Shown in pieces: positions 25,694 through 36,394 of a stretch of DNA of 64,000 bases. The notes beneath the pieces were generated by a model. It saw only the letters and a program-made list of their open reading frames with translations, was not told where the DNA came from and searched no databases. The stretch's first letter is position 1, and each line of letters begins with the position of its first letter. The position numbers and the translations under genes are program-made. This stretch comes from an uncultured Porphyromonas sp. (lineage in GTDB: Bacteria > Bacteroidota > Bacteroidia > Bacteroidales > Porphyromonadaceae): positions 233,714-297,713 of the forward strand of contig CAKRMU010000001.1 in the NCBI GenBank assembly GCA_934364985.1. Direction: 5' to 3'.

Positions 25694-28288
25694 TTATTGA
25701 TTGATAAATGTTGCTTTATCACCATCGAAATCCAGAAGAATGGTCTGCTCACTCTGTACTTTATCCTCAAGGACAGCCACAGATAATGGATCCAAAACTT
25801 CGCGTTGGATGACACGCTTTACCGGTCTTGCTCCGAACTGTGGATCGTATCCTAAATCAGCAATTTTCTCAACAGCCCTTTCAGTATAATTGAGGGTAAT
25901 GTCGTTATTGGCGAGGGTATGCACTACTCTATTGAGCTGTATCCTTACAACCTCAGATATCTCTTCACGGGTGAGAGGACGGAATACTATTGTCTCATCA
26001 ATACGATTAAGAAACTCAGGGCGAATCCTCTCTTTAAGCAATGAGAGCACTTGTTGCTCAGTTTTCTTTACCACATCGTCCATATTGTTTCCTGACACTT
26101 CGTCAAAATTGTGTTGGATAAGATCGGAACCCAAATTGGAGGTCATGATAATGATAGTATTCTTAAAATTGACTGTTCTTCCTTTATTATCCGTCAATCG
26201 TCCATCGTCCAATACCTGGAGCAATACATTGAATACATCGGGGTGAGCTTTTTCGATCTCATCAAAAAGGACTACTGAATAGGGCTTCCTGCGAACTGCC
26301 TCAGTGAGCTGTCCGCCCTCCTCGTATCCCACATATCCTGGAGGGGCTCCCACAAGTCTTGAAGCGGTATGTCTCTCTTGATACTCACTCATATCTATTC
26401 GGGTCATCATACTCTCGTCATCAAAAAGGAGTTCGGCCAAAGCCCTTGCCACTTCCGTCTTTCCGACACCCGTAGTACCAAGGAAAAGGAAAGATCCAAT
26501 AGGTTTTTGTGCGTCTTGTAGCCCTGCTCTACTCCTCCTTACAGCATTGGCAATAGCCATAATGGCTTCGTCTTGTCCCACCACTCTTTTGTGCATTTGC
26601 TCTTCGAGGTGAAGGAGTTTTTCTTTTTCCGAAGACATCATTTTGGCTACTGGAATATTTGTCCATTTAGAGACTACTTCTGCGATATCCTCAGCATCAA
26701 CGACCTCCTTTATCATTGCATTACCGCCCTGAATGTCATGAAGAGACGCCTCAGCTTCGTCTATCTTTTTCTGTAGTTCTTGGAGCTTGCCGTATCGAAT
26801 CATTGCCACTTTTTCGTAGTTCCCATCACGCTCGGCTTGCTCGGCTTCGATTTTCAGTTGCTCTATCTCAGCTTTGCTCTTTTGGATACTATCCATTTCA
26901 CCCTTCTCACGCTCCCATTTACTAACGAGCTGTGTTTGCTCTTCCTTCAGTGATGCGATTTCTTTTTCCAATGCCTGATACTTAACCGTATCGCCTTCCA
27001 TTTTAATAGCTTCTCGCTCTATCTCTAATTGTTTAATCTTACGATGACACTCATCAAGCTCTTCGGGGAGAGAGTCCACCTGCATCCTAAGACGAGCTGC
27101 GGCCTCATCCATTAAGTCAATGGCTTTATCAGGGAGAAAACGATCCGTGATATATCTATTAGAGAGACGTACTGCGGCAATAATAGCATCGTCGAGGATA
27201 CGCACTTTATGGTGGGTTTCGTACCTCTCTTTCAAACCTCTAAGGATACTGATACTTGATAGTTCATCAGGTTCGTCCACAGTAACGATCTGGAATCGTC
27301 GCTCGAGAGCTTTGTCCTTCTCAAAATACTTTCGGTACTCATCAAGGGTCGTAGCTCCAATGGTCCTAATCTCTCCACGCGACAATGCTGGTTTGAGGAT
27401 ATTGGCAGCGTCCATAGCTCCTTCTCCGCCTCCGGCCCCTACGAGTGTATGGATTTCGTCGATAAAGAGTATCACTTCGCCCTGAGATGTTTTCACCTCG
27501 TTGACGACGCTTTTCAGACGTTCTTCAAACTCTCCTTTATACTTTGCTCCAGCGACCAATGCTCCCATATCGAGCGAATAAATCTGTTTGCTCTTGAGGT
27601 TTTCAGGCACATCGCCTCTCACAATTCGCCGAGCCAAACCCTCAGCAATTGCGGTTTTACCTACCCCTGGTTCTCCAATCAGAATAGGATTATTCTTAGT
27701 TCGCCTACTTAGGATTTGTAATACCCTTCTTATCTCATCGTCCCTCCCGATGACAGGATCAAGCTTCCCCTGCTTAGCTTGTTCACAAAGATTATTAGCG
27801 TACTGCCCCAATGCGTCATAAGTGTTGTCTGCACTTGGGTTGTCTGCTTTTGCACCATTTCTAATATCCATAATTGCTTTCTCTAATTCCTTATCACGAA
27901 TGCCATTGGCATTCATCAAATGCTTTGTCGAATCATTAGCCCTCAAGAGAGCTAAAAGTATATGCTCAAGGGCTATAAATTTATCGCCCATTTCTCCCGA
28001 TACCTTTTCTGCAGTATCAAGGACTTTAATGGTGTCATTACTCAAGTAAGGTGAGCTATCGCCCTGCACTTTTGCCAGCTTATCCAATTCTTTATTTGCC
28101 GAAAGAGCCAACTGGCGAAGGTCACCTCCCGACTGTGGTATTACTGCTTCTACCAAGTGTCCGCCCTCGTCCATAATAGCCAAAAGTAGGTGCATCGGCT
28201 CAATTGCCTGCTGATTATGATCCTGTGCTATCTTAATAGCATGCTGCAATACCTCCTGCGTTTTAATTGTATAATTATCCCAATTCAT
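25694..28288 (-). CDS. clpB: ATP-dependent disaggregase ClpB
   Basis: Heat-shock AAA+ chaperone that pulls apart protein aggregates with DnaK. The protein has an N domain with two Clp repeats, a first ATPase domain with Walker [10 protein letters not shown], a coiled-coil middle domain (about 405-525) rich in Glu/Lys, and a second ATPase domain with GTTGVGKTE. It ends with the ClpB C-domain. The MNWDNYTIK start (28288) aligns best with the family; an in-frame ATG at 28300 adds four residues. It has no ClpP-binding loop that I can see. Confidence 0.95.
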   Translation of the reverse strand: MNWDNYTIKTQEVLQHAIKIAQDHNQQAIEPMHLLLAIMDEGGHLVEAVIPQSGGDLRQLALSANKELDKLAKVQGDSSPYLSNDTIKVLDTAEKVSGEMGDKFIALEHILLALLRANDSTKHLMNANGIRDKELEKAIMDIRNGAKADNPSADNTYDALGQYANNLCEQAKQGKLDPVIGRDDEIRRVLQILSRRTKNNPILIGEPGVGKTAIAEGLARRIVRGDVPENLKSKQIYSLDMGALVAGAKYKGEFEERLKSVVNEVKTSQGEVILFIDEIHTLVGAGGGEGAMDAANILKPALSRGEIRTIGATTLDEYRKYFEKDKALERRFQIVTVDEPDELSSISILRGLKERYETHHKVRILDDAIIAAVRLSNRYITDRFLPDKAIDLMDEAAARLRMQVDSLPEELDECHRKIKQLEIEREAIKMEGDTVKYQALEKEIASLKEEQTQLVSKWEREKGEMDSIQKSKAEIEQLKIEAEQAERDGNYEKVAMIRYGKLQELQKKIDEAEASLHDIQGGNAMIKEVVDAEDIAEVVSKWTNIPVAKMMSSEKEKLLHLEEQMHKRVVGQDEAIMAIANAVRRSRAGLQDAQKPIGSFLFLGTTGVGKTEVARALAELLFDDESMMTRIDMSEYQERHTASRLVGAPPGYVGYEEGGQLTEAVRRKPYSVVLFDEIEKAHPDVFNVLLQVLDDGRLTDNKGRTVNFKNTIIIMTSNLGSDLIQHNFDEVSGNNMDDVVKKTEQQVLSLLKERIRPEFLNRIDETIVFRPLTREEISEVVRIQLNRVVHTLANNDITLNYTERAVEKIADLGYDPQFGARPVKRVIQREVLDPLSVAVLEDKVQSEQTILLDFDGDKATFINQ

Positions 28289-28391
28289 ATCTTTCCACAT
28301 CCTTAATAATCAATTTCATAAATAATAATACAAATCTAAAACCATATACATGATGTCAGTAATAATTATACAATTATGTCACTGATATATG

Positions 28392-28434
28392 ACAAAAAAG
28401 AGAAAAGAGTAGCCATAACTACTCCTTTCTCTTT
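28392..28434 (-). terminator. Terminator after the PLP-enzyme homologue
   Basis: Arms at 28397-28412 and 28419-28434 pair at 15 of 16 positions; on the minus strand TTTTTTG follows. It ends the gene at 28531-29610. The rest of 28301-28530 holds only the clpB upstream region. Confidence 0.8.
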
Positions 28435-28530
28435 ACCTGTCGTGGCAATATGACAAAGTGGGATAATAAAAATCAGAAAAGGATAAAATAGACAGCCTTA
28501 AAGCTCTCTATACAATCAAAAAGTCCAATC

Positions 28531-29610
28531 CTATGCTTCCGTTTCCTCGCCTTCAACTACCGCATACTTTGAGAAATAGGCGGTCATAGCCTCAAGAAAT
28601 AATTCATTAGGTCTTGCCGAAGTATAGCCACAAATACGGACTTCATTATCCGCTAAGTCCAAGTCATTCTCATTTGTTCCCACCTTAATATGATAGTTAT
28701 CCCAAAGAAAATCAGATAACTCTCGGGCCGAGCCCACACTCATCCTAAGAATAAAAAATGGCGTTGCTCCATATACAATCTCCACACCATAGAGATGCTC
28801 AAGTTTATCAGCCAGCTCCATACTATCTCGGAGCCACTTTCGAATAGGGATGGTAAACTGAGCTGGGTGAAGCAAAATAAAGCGAGTAGCCTCTAGAGCA
28901 ATCGTACTCACACACCGAGGTGTATAATTCTGGTAATACGACCGAATGCGTTCTGCGTTAGCCACGGCATACCCTACCCTCAAGCCAGAGATATTATACG
29001 CTCTTGAGAATGAACCCACTACAATAAGATTAGGATACTTCTTAATGTCAGCAGCTTTGATGTTGTCCTCAACAATATAATTGCTCATAGATAAATCTAT
29101 CACGACGTTTACCTGAGGATGTTCACGGAGCAATGTCAGTATCGAACGTCGGCTAAACAAGCGTCCATCTGGCGTATTAGGGTTACAGAGCCACAAAAAA
29201 TCGACCCCCTCAAGGTCAAGTTTAGAGAGATCCCTCACATCATATTGCTCCTTAACAATATGTCCGGCTCTATTTAGGGCATACCTAAACTCTTGATTTG
29301 TAGGTGGCAATATCATCGAAGTCACCCCCCCATTTACCCCGGCAATCAAGTGAATAGCACCTGTTGAGCCATCCGTCACTATCACTTGGTTTTCGTTAAC
29401 TTCTAACCGACGTGAAAGCATACGTACGATCGACTCCGCTTCCCTCTCAGGATACTCCTCAATAAGATCAATATTAGCCAATAAATGCTCTTTAAGCCTG
29501 GTCAAATCGGCACCTTTCCACGAAATAGTCCCGAAGTCATATACTATGGAAGCCTCATCAAATTGTCCTTTTTCTTTCTTCATATCGGATAAGAAATATT
29601 GTGATACCAT
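28531..29610 (-). CDS. Fold-type I aminotransferase homologue (HisC/CobD-like) lacking the PLP lysine
   Basis: The 359-residue product has the fold of class I/II aminotransferases close to histidinol-phosphate aminotransferase and threonine-phosphate decarboxylase: VTDGSTGAIHLIAG, LWLCNPNTPDGRLF, and VVIDLSMSNYI. Where the family has SK before the GLRxGY motif, this protein reads GSFSRAYNISGLRVGY, with Arg 203 (codon AGA, complement of 29002-29004) in place of the Lys that binds pyridoxal phosphate. The C-terminal Arg region (VRICG) is present. It may be catalytically dead or altered. No his or cob genes are nearby; it stands alone on the minus strand. Confidence 0.8.
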   Translation of the reverse strand: MVSQYFLSDMKKEKGQFDEASIVYDFGTISWKGADLTRLKEHLLANIDLIEEYPEREAESIVRMLSRRLEVNENQVIVTDGSTGAIHLIAGVNGGVTSMILPPTNQEFRYALNRAGHIVKEQYDVRDLSKLDLEGVDFLWLCNPNTPDGRLFSRRSILTLLREHPQVNVVIDLSMSNYIVEDNIKAADIKKYPNLIVVGSFSRAYNISGLRVGYAVANAERIRSYYQNYTPRCVSTIALEATRFILLHPAQFTIPIRKWLRDSMELADKLEHLYGVEIVYGATPFFILRMSVGSARELSDFLWDNYHIKVGTNENDLDLADNEVRICGYTSARPNELFLEAMTAYFSKYAVVEGEETEA

Positions 29611-29749
29611 CTAATAATCTCCTCAAAGTTACCTAATCTCTGTCATATACCCAATCATTAGACCATAAGACCTCATAAAAACTAAGATAAACCAAAGGAA
29701 TTCCTACTACTCAGAATCATACAATCTCAATAAAGCATTAAGCAAAAAC

Positions 29750-29841
29750 TAATACCTTGAATTCGTCTCGACAAATACTTGGTATTAGCCGAAACGAATT
29801 CAGGGTATCTCTTTGAGCTAATACCAGGTACTCACTAAATG
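29750..29841. repeat. 23-bp-period repeat block, copy E
   Basis: Units at 29750-29772, 29773-29795, 29796-29818 and 29819-29841. Unit 1 ATACCTTGAATTCGT pairs with unit 3 ACGAATTCAGGGTAT (one G-U) and unit 2 with unit 4 (GGTATTAGC with GCTAATACC), so alternative or interlocked helices are possible. It is in the divergent gap before rarA; no other feature is seen in 29611-30028. Confidence 0.92.
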
Positions 29842-30028
29842 CTTGAGGGAGAGGCTGGAATCAGTGTAGACAGATCATCCGATAAATCGCAAACCATGGG
29901 GGATTCAACAAGGTCGTATTTCGTCAGTCAAATTAAAATGTGTAGCTTTACAATTGGCATGAATGTCAGTGCTGGTTTTAGCACAACATTGAGATGTAAA
30001 TCGGACACGAATAAATTGTACAATAGAC

Positions 30029-31309
30029 ATGAGTACATCACTACCCCCATTAGCAGAAAGGATGCGTCCGGAAACGCTCCAAGATTATGTGGGTCAAGAG
30101 CATTTGATTGCTCCTGGTGCTCCTTTGTACGAAATGCTTGATAGTGGCTTAATTAGGAGCTTTATCCTTTGGGGCCCACCAGGAGTAGGCAAAACGACCC
30201 TTGCCCATATCATCAGTCAGCAATTGGGGCTACCGTTTTTCACCCTTAGTGCAGTATCGGCAGGAGTTAAGGAGGTACGGGAGGTTATCCAAAATGCTGA
30301 AGAGCGAAAACGAAGCCTATTCGGCAACGGAGGTACGCCAATACTTTTCATCGACGAAATCCACCGTTTCAGCAAGTCACAGCAAGACTCACTTCTGCAG
30401 GCAGTAGAGCAAGGGAGCATCACATTAATCGGAGCCACGACCGAAAATCCATCGTTTGAAGTGATACGCCCACTGCTATCTCGGTGTCGCGTTTTTGTAC
30501 TTAAAGCTTTAGACTCTACAGCACTCCTCAAGCTCACCAATAGGGCTATCAACGAGGATGAGGTGCTAAGAGGTTACCACTTTGAGCTATCTGAGACCGA
30601 AGCTCTATTTGCAGCGTCAGGGGGCGATGCTCGTAAGCTCCTCAATATTTTAGAACTACTCACCACGATACCTACCGTACATACGAGCAAAGAAGTGGTG
30701 ATTAACAACCAATTGATAAGCCGGCACCTCCAGCAAAGCCCTGCCGTATACGACAAGGATGGAGAGCTACATTACGATATCATTTCTGCCTTTATTAAGA
30801 GCGTAAGAGGGAGCGACCCCGATGCTGCTCTATACTGGTTGGCTCGCATGATTGAGGGGGGAGAAACTCCTCGATTTATTGCCCGTAGACTGGTGATACT
30901 CGCCGCTGAGGATATCGGATTAGCGAATCCTAATGCCCTCTTAATCGCCCAAAGTGCTTTTGAAGCAGTAGATAAAATAGGATGGCCGGAGGGGAGAATA
31001 CCCTTGGCAGAAGCCACAATATACCTGGCTTGTAGCCCCAAAAGCAATTCGGCTTACCTCGCTATTGACAAAGCTCTAAAGTATGTCAGAGAGCATCCGG
31101 CGCACGATGTACCTCTGCACTTAAGGAATGCTCCAACTGAGCTAATGGAGCAACTTGGATATGGCAAAGACTATGTCTACCCACACGATTATCCAGGACA
31201 CTACACACCACAACAGTATTTGCCAAACGAACTTTTAGGGCAATCGTTTTGGGAGCCTGCCCCAAATCCCCAAGAAGATAAACTATCATTACGAAGAAAC
31301 AAATTTTAG
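30029..31309 (+). CDS. rarA: Replication-associated recombination protein A (RarA/MgsA)
   Basis: AAA+ ATPase acting at stalled replication forks, related to clamp loaders. The 426-residue product begins with LAERMRPETLQDYVGQEHL, has Walker A GPPGVGKTT, Walker B LFIDEIHRF and sensor 1 ATTENPSF, and the C-terminal tetramerisation domain with SAFIKSVRGSDPDAALYWLA. It starts a plus-strand run rarA-murB-MBL-queG with gaps of 21, 13 and -1 bases. Confidence 0.95.
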   Translation: MSTSLPPLAERMRPETLQDYVGQEHLIAPGAPLYEMLDSGLIRSFILWGPPGVGKTTLAHIISQQLGLPFFTLSAVSAGVKEVREVIQNAEERKRSLFGNGGTPILFIDEIHRFSKSQQDSLLQAVEQGSITLIGATTENPSFEVIRPLLSRCRVFVLKALDSTALLKLTNRAINEDEVLRGYHFELSETEALFAASGGDARKLLNILELLTTIPTVHTSKEVVINNQLISRHLQQSPAVYDKDGELHYDIISAFIKSVRGSDPDAALYWLARMIEGGETPRFIARRLVILAAEDIGLANPNALLIAQSAFEAVDKIGWPEGRIPLAEATIYLACSPKSNSAYLAIDKALKYVREHPAHDVPLHLRNAPTELMEQLGYGKDYVYPHDYPGHYTPQQYLPNELLGQSFWEPAPNPQEDKLSLRRNKF

Positions 31310-31330
31310 ATAAAACGCCATTATTAATAT

Positions 31331-32377
31331 ATGATTATTCATAAAGGATATGAGCTTCAGGAGCTAAACACATTCAGCATGAAGTGCAAAGCCAGTTACT
31401 ACATCGAGGTGGAGTGCGTAGATGACGCCGTGAAACTATCTCAGGATGAATTCTTTCGGACTCTCCCAATGATGATTAAAGGAGGAGGAAGTAACCTCCT
31501 CTTTGTGGGTGACTTTAAGGGTGCCGTACTGCACTATTCAGGCTCATCCGTTAGCATCGTCAACGAAAACGATTCCGAAACAATCGTTAGAGTAGAAGCG
31601 GGCAAAGAATGGCACCAATTAGTTATGGAGATGGCAAGTAAAGGGCTATGGGGGCTTGAGAATTTAGCCCTTATCCCTGGAGAAGTGGGGGCTTCTGCCG
31701 TGCAAAATATTGGAGCTTATGGTGCCGAAGCTAAGGATGTCATCGTGGCTGTTCACGCAATCGACCTCTTGGATGGTACCATTAAGATATGGGAGAATGA
31801 CCATTGCGACTATGCTTATAGACATTCTATTTTCAAAGAAAAGGCACTGCAATTCCAGCTAATATACGCAGTAGACTTCAAGCTATCCAAAATACCTTGC
31901 CCAAACTTACGCTATGCGGGGCTGTCAAGTATGAAAGGAGTTGAAGACCCTACACCTATACAGATTGCCGAAGAAGTAATAAACATCAGACAGAATAAAC
32001 TACCCGACCCCGCTAAATTGCCTAATGCTGGTAGCTTCTTTATGAATCCCATAGTGACAAAAGAGGTGTTTACACAACTCATATGTAAATATCCAGAGAT
32101 ACCACATTATGCACTTCCCAATGAAAAATATAAGATACCCGCTGCTTGGTTAATCGAACAAGCGGGCCTAAAAGGGACCAAAGACGGCAATGTCGGTACC
32201 TACACTAAGCAACCGCTGGTTGTCGTTAACTATGGCGGTGCATTGGGGCATGAGGTCGTTGACTTTTCGCATTTGATTATCGACAAAGTCTACAAACAAT
32301 TTGGCATAGAGCTACATCCTGAGGTGCGTTTTATCCGAAGCGGAGAAGCAGATTGCATAGGGAACTACATAGAATAG
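31331..32377 (+). CDS. murB: UDP-N-acetylmuramate dehydrogenase
   Basis: Flavoenzyme that reduces UDP-GlcNAc-enolpyruvate to UDP-MurNAc in peptidoglycan synthesis. The 348-residue product is the long type I form: NTFSMKCKA at the N-terminus, FAD motif IKGGGSNLLF, NIGAYGAE, catalytic Ser in NAGSFFMNP, and terminal Glu in HPEVRFI. It lies between rarA and the MBL gene. Confidence 0.96.
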   Translation: MIIHKGYELQELNTFSMKCKASYYIEVECVDDAVKLSQDEFFRTLPMMIKGGGSNLLFVGDFKGAVLHYSGSSVSIVNENDSETIVRVEAGKEWHQLVMEMASKGLWGLENLALIPGEVGASAVQNIGAYGAEAKDVIVAVHAIDLLDGTIKIWENDHCDYAYRHSIFKEKALQFQLIYAVDFKLSKIPCPNLRYAGLSSMKGVEDPTPIQIAEEVINIRQNKLPDPAKLPNAGSFFMNPIVTKEVFTQLICKYPEIPHYALPNEKYKIPAAWLIEQAGLKGTKDGNVGTYTKQPLVVVNYGGALGHEVVDFSHLIIDKVYKQFGIELHPEVRFIRSGEADCIGNYIE

Positions 32378-32390
32378 ACATATTAGAGCA

Positions 32391-33158
32391 ATGGCAAAGA
32401 TAACATTCCTTGGCACTGGTACCAGCACCGGGATACCAGAAATTGGCTGTACCTGTCCCACTTGTACCTCGTCCGACCCTCGCGATAATCGCTACCGAGC
32501 TTCGACTCTTGTTGAATACGGAGGCGAGGATATTCTCATTGATTGTGGTCCTGAGGTGCGTTGCCAACTGTTAAGAGCGAAGTGCGACAACCTTGATAAG
32601 ATACTTCTCACTCACGAACATTATGACCACACAGGAGGGATTGACGATATGCGACCTCTCTTTAGGGATAAACCCGAAGTGCCTATATATGCTGAGCAAA
32701 ATGTAATAGAGGCCGTAATGAAACGCTTGCCTTACGCATTTGCCAAATGCCCTTATCCGGGGGTACCTCACCTCGTAATGCACCAAGTCAATGTGGGCGA
32801 GAGCATACATCTAAAGGATGGCGAGGTAATAGAGCCTATTCGAGTAATGCATGGTAAGCTACCTATTGTAGGATATAAGATGGGTGAGCTTGCGTACATC
32901 ACAGATTGTAAGACCCTCCCCGACGAGACGATTAACTCCTTACGTGGGGTATCCATATTGGTCATCAATGCCCTAAGACTTTACGACCATCCTGCTCACT
33001 TAACTCTAAGCCAAGCATTAGAATTAGTGGAAAAAATTGCACCCCAAGATACTTATCTCACCCACTTTGCACACACATTCGGCACGCATAGGCACATAGA
33101 AAGCCTTTGCCCCGATCGGGTACATCCTGCTTATGATCAGCTTACCTTAACTTTTTAG
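32391..33158 (+). CDS. MBL-fold metallo-hydrolase
   Basis: The 255-residue product begins ITFLGTGTSTGIPEIGC and has the two-metal motif THEHYDHTGG, with later metal ligands in MHGKLPIVGY, ITDCKT and THFAHTFGTH. CTCPTC near residue 20 is typical of PhnP-like phosphodiesterases. Bacteroidetes homologues are common but without a defined substrate. Its stop codon overlaps the GTG start of queG by one base. Confidence 0.88.
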   Translation: MAKITFLGTGTSTGIPEIGCTCPTCTSSDPRDNRYRASTLVEYGGEDILIDCGPEVRCQLLRAKCDNLDKILLTHEHYDHTGGIDDMRPLFRDKPEVPIYAEQNVIEAVMKRLPYAFAKCPYPGVPHLVMHQVNVGESIHLKDGEVIEPIRVMHGKLPIVGYKMGELAYITDCKTLPDETINSLRGVSILVINALRLYDHPAHLTLSQALELVEKIAPQDTYLTHFAHTFGTHRHIESLCPDRVHPAYDQLTLTF

Positions 33159-34084
33159 TGAGCCAGATATTCTACAACCAAGAGATTAGGAAAATAGCTA
33201 ACCAATTAGCTATTGATGCCATCGGCTTCACTCCACTTTCGGAAGTCCAAAACAGCACTTCAGAATACTACAAACGGTGGATTGACAATGGCAATAATGC
33301 AGATATGCATTACCTTGAGGAGCATACGGAGACTCGGAATAATCCGTCCCTCTTACTCCCAGATGCCCATTCAGCCATCATTATTGCCGTCAACTACAAG
33401 CCTCAGATACCCCAAGACAATGAAAGCCCTAAGATAGCTACTTATGCCCTTGGACGTGACTACCATAAGGTGATGAAGCAACTGCTCCTAAAATTAGGGC
33501 GTAGAATCAACAACGAAATAGCCACACATACTTTTAGGGCATTAGTCGATACGGCTCCCTTTATGGAGCGATATTGGGCACAATGTTCGGGCATCGGTTT
33601 TATCGGGAAGAATAGCAATCTCATCATCCCAAGTGTAGGTAGCTACTGCTTTATTGGAGTATTACTGACCTCCCTTCAGTTAGTTACCGATCTCACTTGT
33701 GAGCAATCGTGTGGCGATTGTATGAGGTGTATCAAATCCTGTCCTATGGGTGTCCTCTCCTCCGAAAATGGATTCGATGCCCGTCGATGTATTAACTACC
33801 TGACGATTGAATACCGAGGCGATATCCCCGAAGAGCAATCAAAAAAATTTGGTAAAAGACTGTATGGTTGCGATACATGCCAAGAAGCCTGCCCCCACAA
33901 CTACAATTCAGTAGCGACGGTACACTTTCCCTCCTCTCCCAAATTATTACACCTAAAGAGAGAGGATATAGAAATACTTGATGAGGATAAGTACGCTCAG
34001 CTATTCTATGGCACCGCAGCTACAAGAGCTAAATATGAGGGGATGCGACGCAACGCTGCTATATATCTTGAAAATAACCCCTGA
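33158..34084 (+). CDS. queG: Epoxyqueuosine reductase QueG
   Basis: Last step of queuosine synthesis on tRNA; a cobalamin and iron-sulfur enzyme. The 308-residue product has two 4Fe-4S cluster motifs: CEQSCGDCMRCIKSCPMGVL and CDTCQEACPHN. The N-terminal part contains the conserved DTAPFMERYWAQCSGIGFIG. The start is GTG at 33158, overlapping the previous stop. Being the last gene of the run, it is followed by repeat copy F. Confidence 0.94.
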   Translation: MSQIFYNQEIRKIANQLAIDAIGFTPLSEVQNSTSEYYKRWIDNGNNADMHYLEEHTETRNNPSLLLPDAHSAIIIAVNYKPQIPQDNESPKIATYALGRDYHKVMKQLLLKLGRRINNEIATHTFRALVDTAPFMERYWAQCSGIGFIGKNSNLIIPSVGSYCFIGVLLTSLQLVTDLTCEQSCGDCMRCIKSCPMGVLSSENGFDARRCINYLTIEYRGDIPEEQSKKFGKRLYGCDTCQEACPHNYNSVATVHFPSSPKLLHLKREDIEILDEDKYAQLFYGTAATRAKYEGMRRNAAIYLENNP

Positions 34085-34163
34085 TAGCTTTTCCCTCTAA
34101 GCCACACATAAATAAGCCTCTACCAATAGTGCTCTAAAACGAATGTCCATGGCACGCATTAGA

Positions 34164-34255
34164 AGATATCCGGAATACGACAAAAAGAATACCCGAGATA
34201 CACTCCGACAAATATAGGGTATTCGTCTCGGCGTATTCCAGGTATTCGTTTTCGC
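34164..34255. repeat. 23-bp-period repeat block, copy F
   Basis: Units at 34164-34186, 34187-34209, 34210-34232 and 34233-34255; the last core is GTATTCCAGGTATTC. It fills the convergent gap between queG and the sugar permease, ending 24 bases from the permease stop, and could act as a two-way terminator. Confidence 0.92.
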
Positions 34256-34279
34256 GATTATGGCTCTCAGAATTTATCT

Positions 34280-35683
34280 CTATTCGACTCGCTTTTTAAT
34301 TTTATAACCAGCTACCGAATAATAGAGGATATAAAGTTCGCCAATAACGACCAATATCCACGTTATTCCCCAACCGCCAATGGCATCGGCTAATATCCCT
34401 TGGACAAAGGGCAGTAAGGCACCTCCAAAACACCCCATTAAGAGTATTCCTGAGGCCTTCGAAGTGTACCTTCCCAGACCATCTAAAGCCAAAGCAAAAA
34501 TCGCGGGCCACATAATGGAGTGAAAAAGACCCACAACACCAAGGAACCAAGGAACCTCTGTAATCATCGCAAGGATAATACAAAGAATGCCCCCAATAGC
34601 TCCTACCAACAATTGTTTTTGGGCACTAACGTTATTCAAGAAACTACTAACGAAGCGCCCTGTAAGGCAACCTGCCCAGTAAACGAAGGAGATTAGAGAA
34701 GCATCCTTAAGGGTAAAGCTAAGGTCGTCCTGAGCATATAATATCACATTAGCTGCCACACAAACCTCAACTCCTAAATAACAAAAGAGGGCAATAAATC
34801 CCCATTTGAAGTGACTAAAACTCCAAACGCTATCCGGTAATACTTCACCTGTGCCACTCCCACCTATGACTTCAGGAAGATGTATTTTAGCTACTGAAAT
34901 ATTAAGGAGGACAACCAGTAAGAAAAGGATAGCGAAAGGGAGGTATAGCGAACTAAGGCTGATCTCTAAGCCATCTTTTTGACCAAAGATGACATATGCA
35001 ACAAATAGCGGTGCAAGAGTCGTCATTAAGGAGTGAAAAGTACCACTAATGGACTGACGCTGAATGCCTGTAGTACTCTTGACATCACACGCTAAAATAT
35101 ATGGGTTAATCACCGTCTGCAGATAGGTAAGTGCCGTCCCAGCCACAAACGAACCAGCGAGGAATACCCAGTAGGCGATAGGAATCATAAGGGGACCGGT
35201 ATAGGCGAGCCCCTTAAATTCACCAATCGGGGTAAGCTCCACACTAAAATTTCCCGTATTCATCGCCATCTCTTGCATCGCCCCTATACCACTCGCTTTG
35301 AGTGACTCAATGCTTTTCGCTTCCTCTATATAGCTCTCAAATTTAGCAAAGTCGAAAGTATCAAAGACCCACGCCGAACACATATATATTAAAAAAGAAA
35401 TACAAAGGATGGCAAGACCCAATATAAGGGTTTTCTTATGTCCATTTCGGACAACATAATTAGCACTAACGGGTCCTATCAAAAGGTAAGCCGAAAAGAA
35501 GGAAAAGTTAAGTGCCGTGGTAAGCGTATTAGTCATCTTGCCCCCTAACAATAGGTAAGCAGCCTTCATGGGAGCCTGAAATTGCTGGTTAAGACTCGTA
35601 ATAAGACCCACTAACGCCATCACCACAACCATAATGATAAATGGCACTAAGTAATTCTGCTGTTGTGTCGCTTTATTTGTCAT
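34280..35683 (-). CDS. MFS sugar permease (FHS family, fucose/glucose-galactose type)
   Basis: A 467-residue inner-membrane sugar:proton symporter with about 12 membrane segments. The FHS features are FFSAYLLIGPVSANYVVRNG early on, a long loop of about 70 residues after TM4, and FWGAG-like small-residue stretches (here VYWAGCLTGRFVSS). The sugar cannot be told. It is the last gene of a six-gene minus-strand run beginning at the DUF5063 gene, 31 bases after upp. Confidence 0.85.
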   Translation of the reverse strand: MTNKATQQQNYLVPFIIMVVVMALVGLITSLNQQFQAPMKAAYLLLGGKMTNTLTTALNFSFFSAYLLIGPVSANYVVRNGHKKTLILGLAILCISFLIYMCSAWVFDTFDFAKFESYIEEAKSIESLKASGIGAMQEMAMNTGNFSVELTPIGEFKGLAYTGPLMIPIAYWVFLAGSFVAGTALTYLQTVINPYILACDVKSTTGIQRQSISGTFHSLMTTLAPLFVAYVIFGQKDGLEISLSSLYLPFAILFLLVVLLNISVAKIHLPEVIGGSGTGEVLPDSVWSFSHFKWGFIALFCYLGVEVCVAANVILYAQDDLSFTLKDASLISFVYWAGCLTGRFVSSFLNNVSAQKQLLVGAIGGILCIILAMITEVPWFLGVVGLFHSIMWPAIFALALDGLGRYTSKASGILLMGCFGGALLPFVQGILADAIGGWGITWILVVIGELYILYYSVAGYKIKKRVE

Positions 35684-35714
35684 TATATAGCTACTCGTTG
35701 TAAATCAAACCGCA

Positions 35715-36371
35715 TCAATCATCAAGTTTTTCGCCAAATGAGAGATCGCCCGCATCACCAAGACCAGGCACTATATAAGAATGCTCATTAATCATAGGGT
35801 CATTAACGGCAGTCCAAAGCGTGCAATCTTTTGGCATCACATTCTCAAGATAATCCAAGGCAGGTTGGCTGGAAATAACGGATGCAATGTGCACCGTCTT
35901 AGGCATACCTTTCGTAATTATCGCTTTATAAGCTAACTCCATAGAGCTCCCTGTAGCAAGCATCGGGTCAACAATGATCAAGGTCTTCCCCTCAATCGAT
36001 GGTGAAGAAAGATACTCGATCATCACCTCAAAATTGAGTCTATCCTTGTACCTGCGATATGCCGAAACAAAACAATTCTCTGCCCTATCAAAGATATTTG
36101 AGAACCCATGGTGCATAGGCAAACCGGCCCTTAATATAGTGGCCACAACCACATTATTCTGATCCAACATATCGTGAGATACCGATAGTGGAGTCTGGAT
36201 TTCCGTACTCTCGTACTCAAAAGTCTTGCTCATCTCGTATGCCATTAGCTCACCTATACGCTCTACATTCCTCTTAAATCGCATACGATCACCCTGGATA
36301 TTGACATCACGAAGCTCGGCAACGAATCTATTTAATATAGAATTCTGCTCAGATAAATTGATTACTCTCAT
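35715..36371 (-). CDS. upp: Uracil phosphoribosyltransferase
   Basis: Salvage enzyme making UMP from uracil and PRPP. The 218-residue product has the PRPP loop LIIVDPMLATGSSM, VVATILRAGLPM, and the uracil-binding C-terminal YIVPGLGDAGDLSFGE. The length and the GLGDAGD motif are typical. It follows mltF after 23 bases. Confidence 0.95.
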   Translation of the reverse strand: MRVINLSEQNSILNRFVAELRDVNIQGDRMRFKRNVERIGELMAYEMSKTFEYESTEIQTPLSVSHDMLDQNNVVVATILRAGLPMHHGFSNIFDRAENCFVSAYRRYKDRLNFEVMIEYLSSPSIEGKTLIIVDPMLATGSSMELAYKAIITKGMPKTVHIASVISSQPALDYLENVMPKDCTLWTAVNDPMINEHSYIVPGLGDAGDLSFGEKLDD

Positions 36372-36394
36372 AATAAAAACTCCTTAGTAATATG

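Noticed and set aside
29839..30141. 100-residue plus-strand ORF before rarA
   Set aside because: It overlaps the start of rarA in another frame, has no recognisable composition, and begins in the last unit of repeat copy E.
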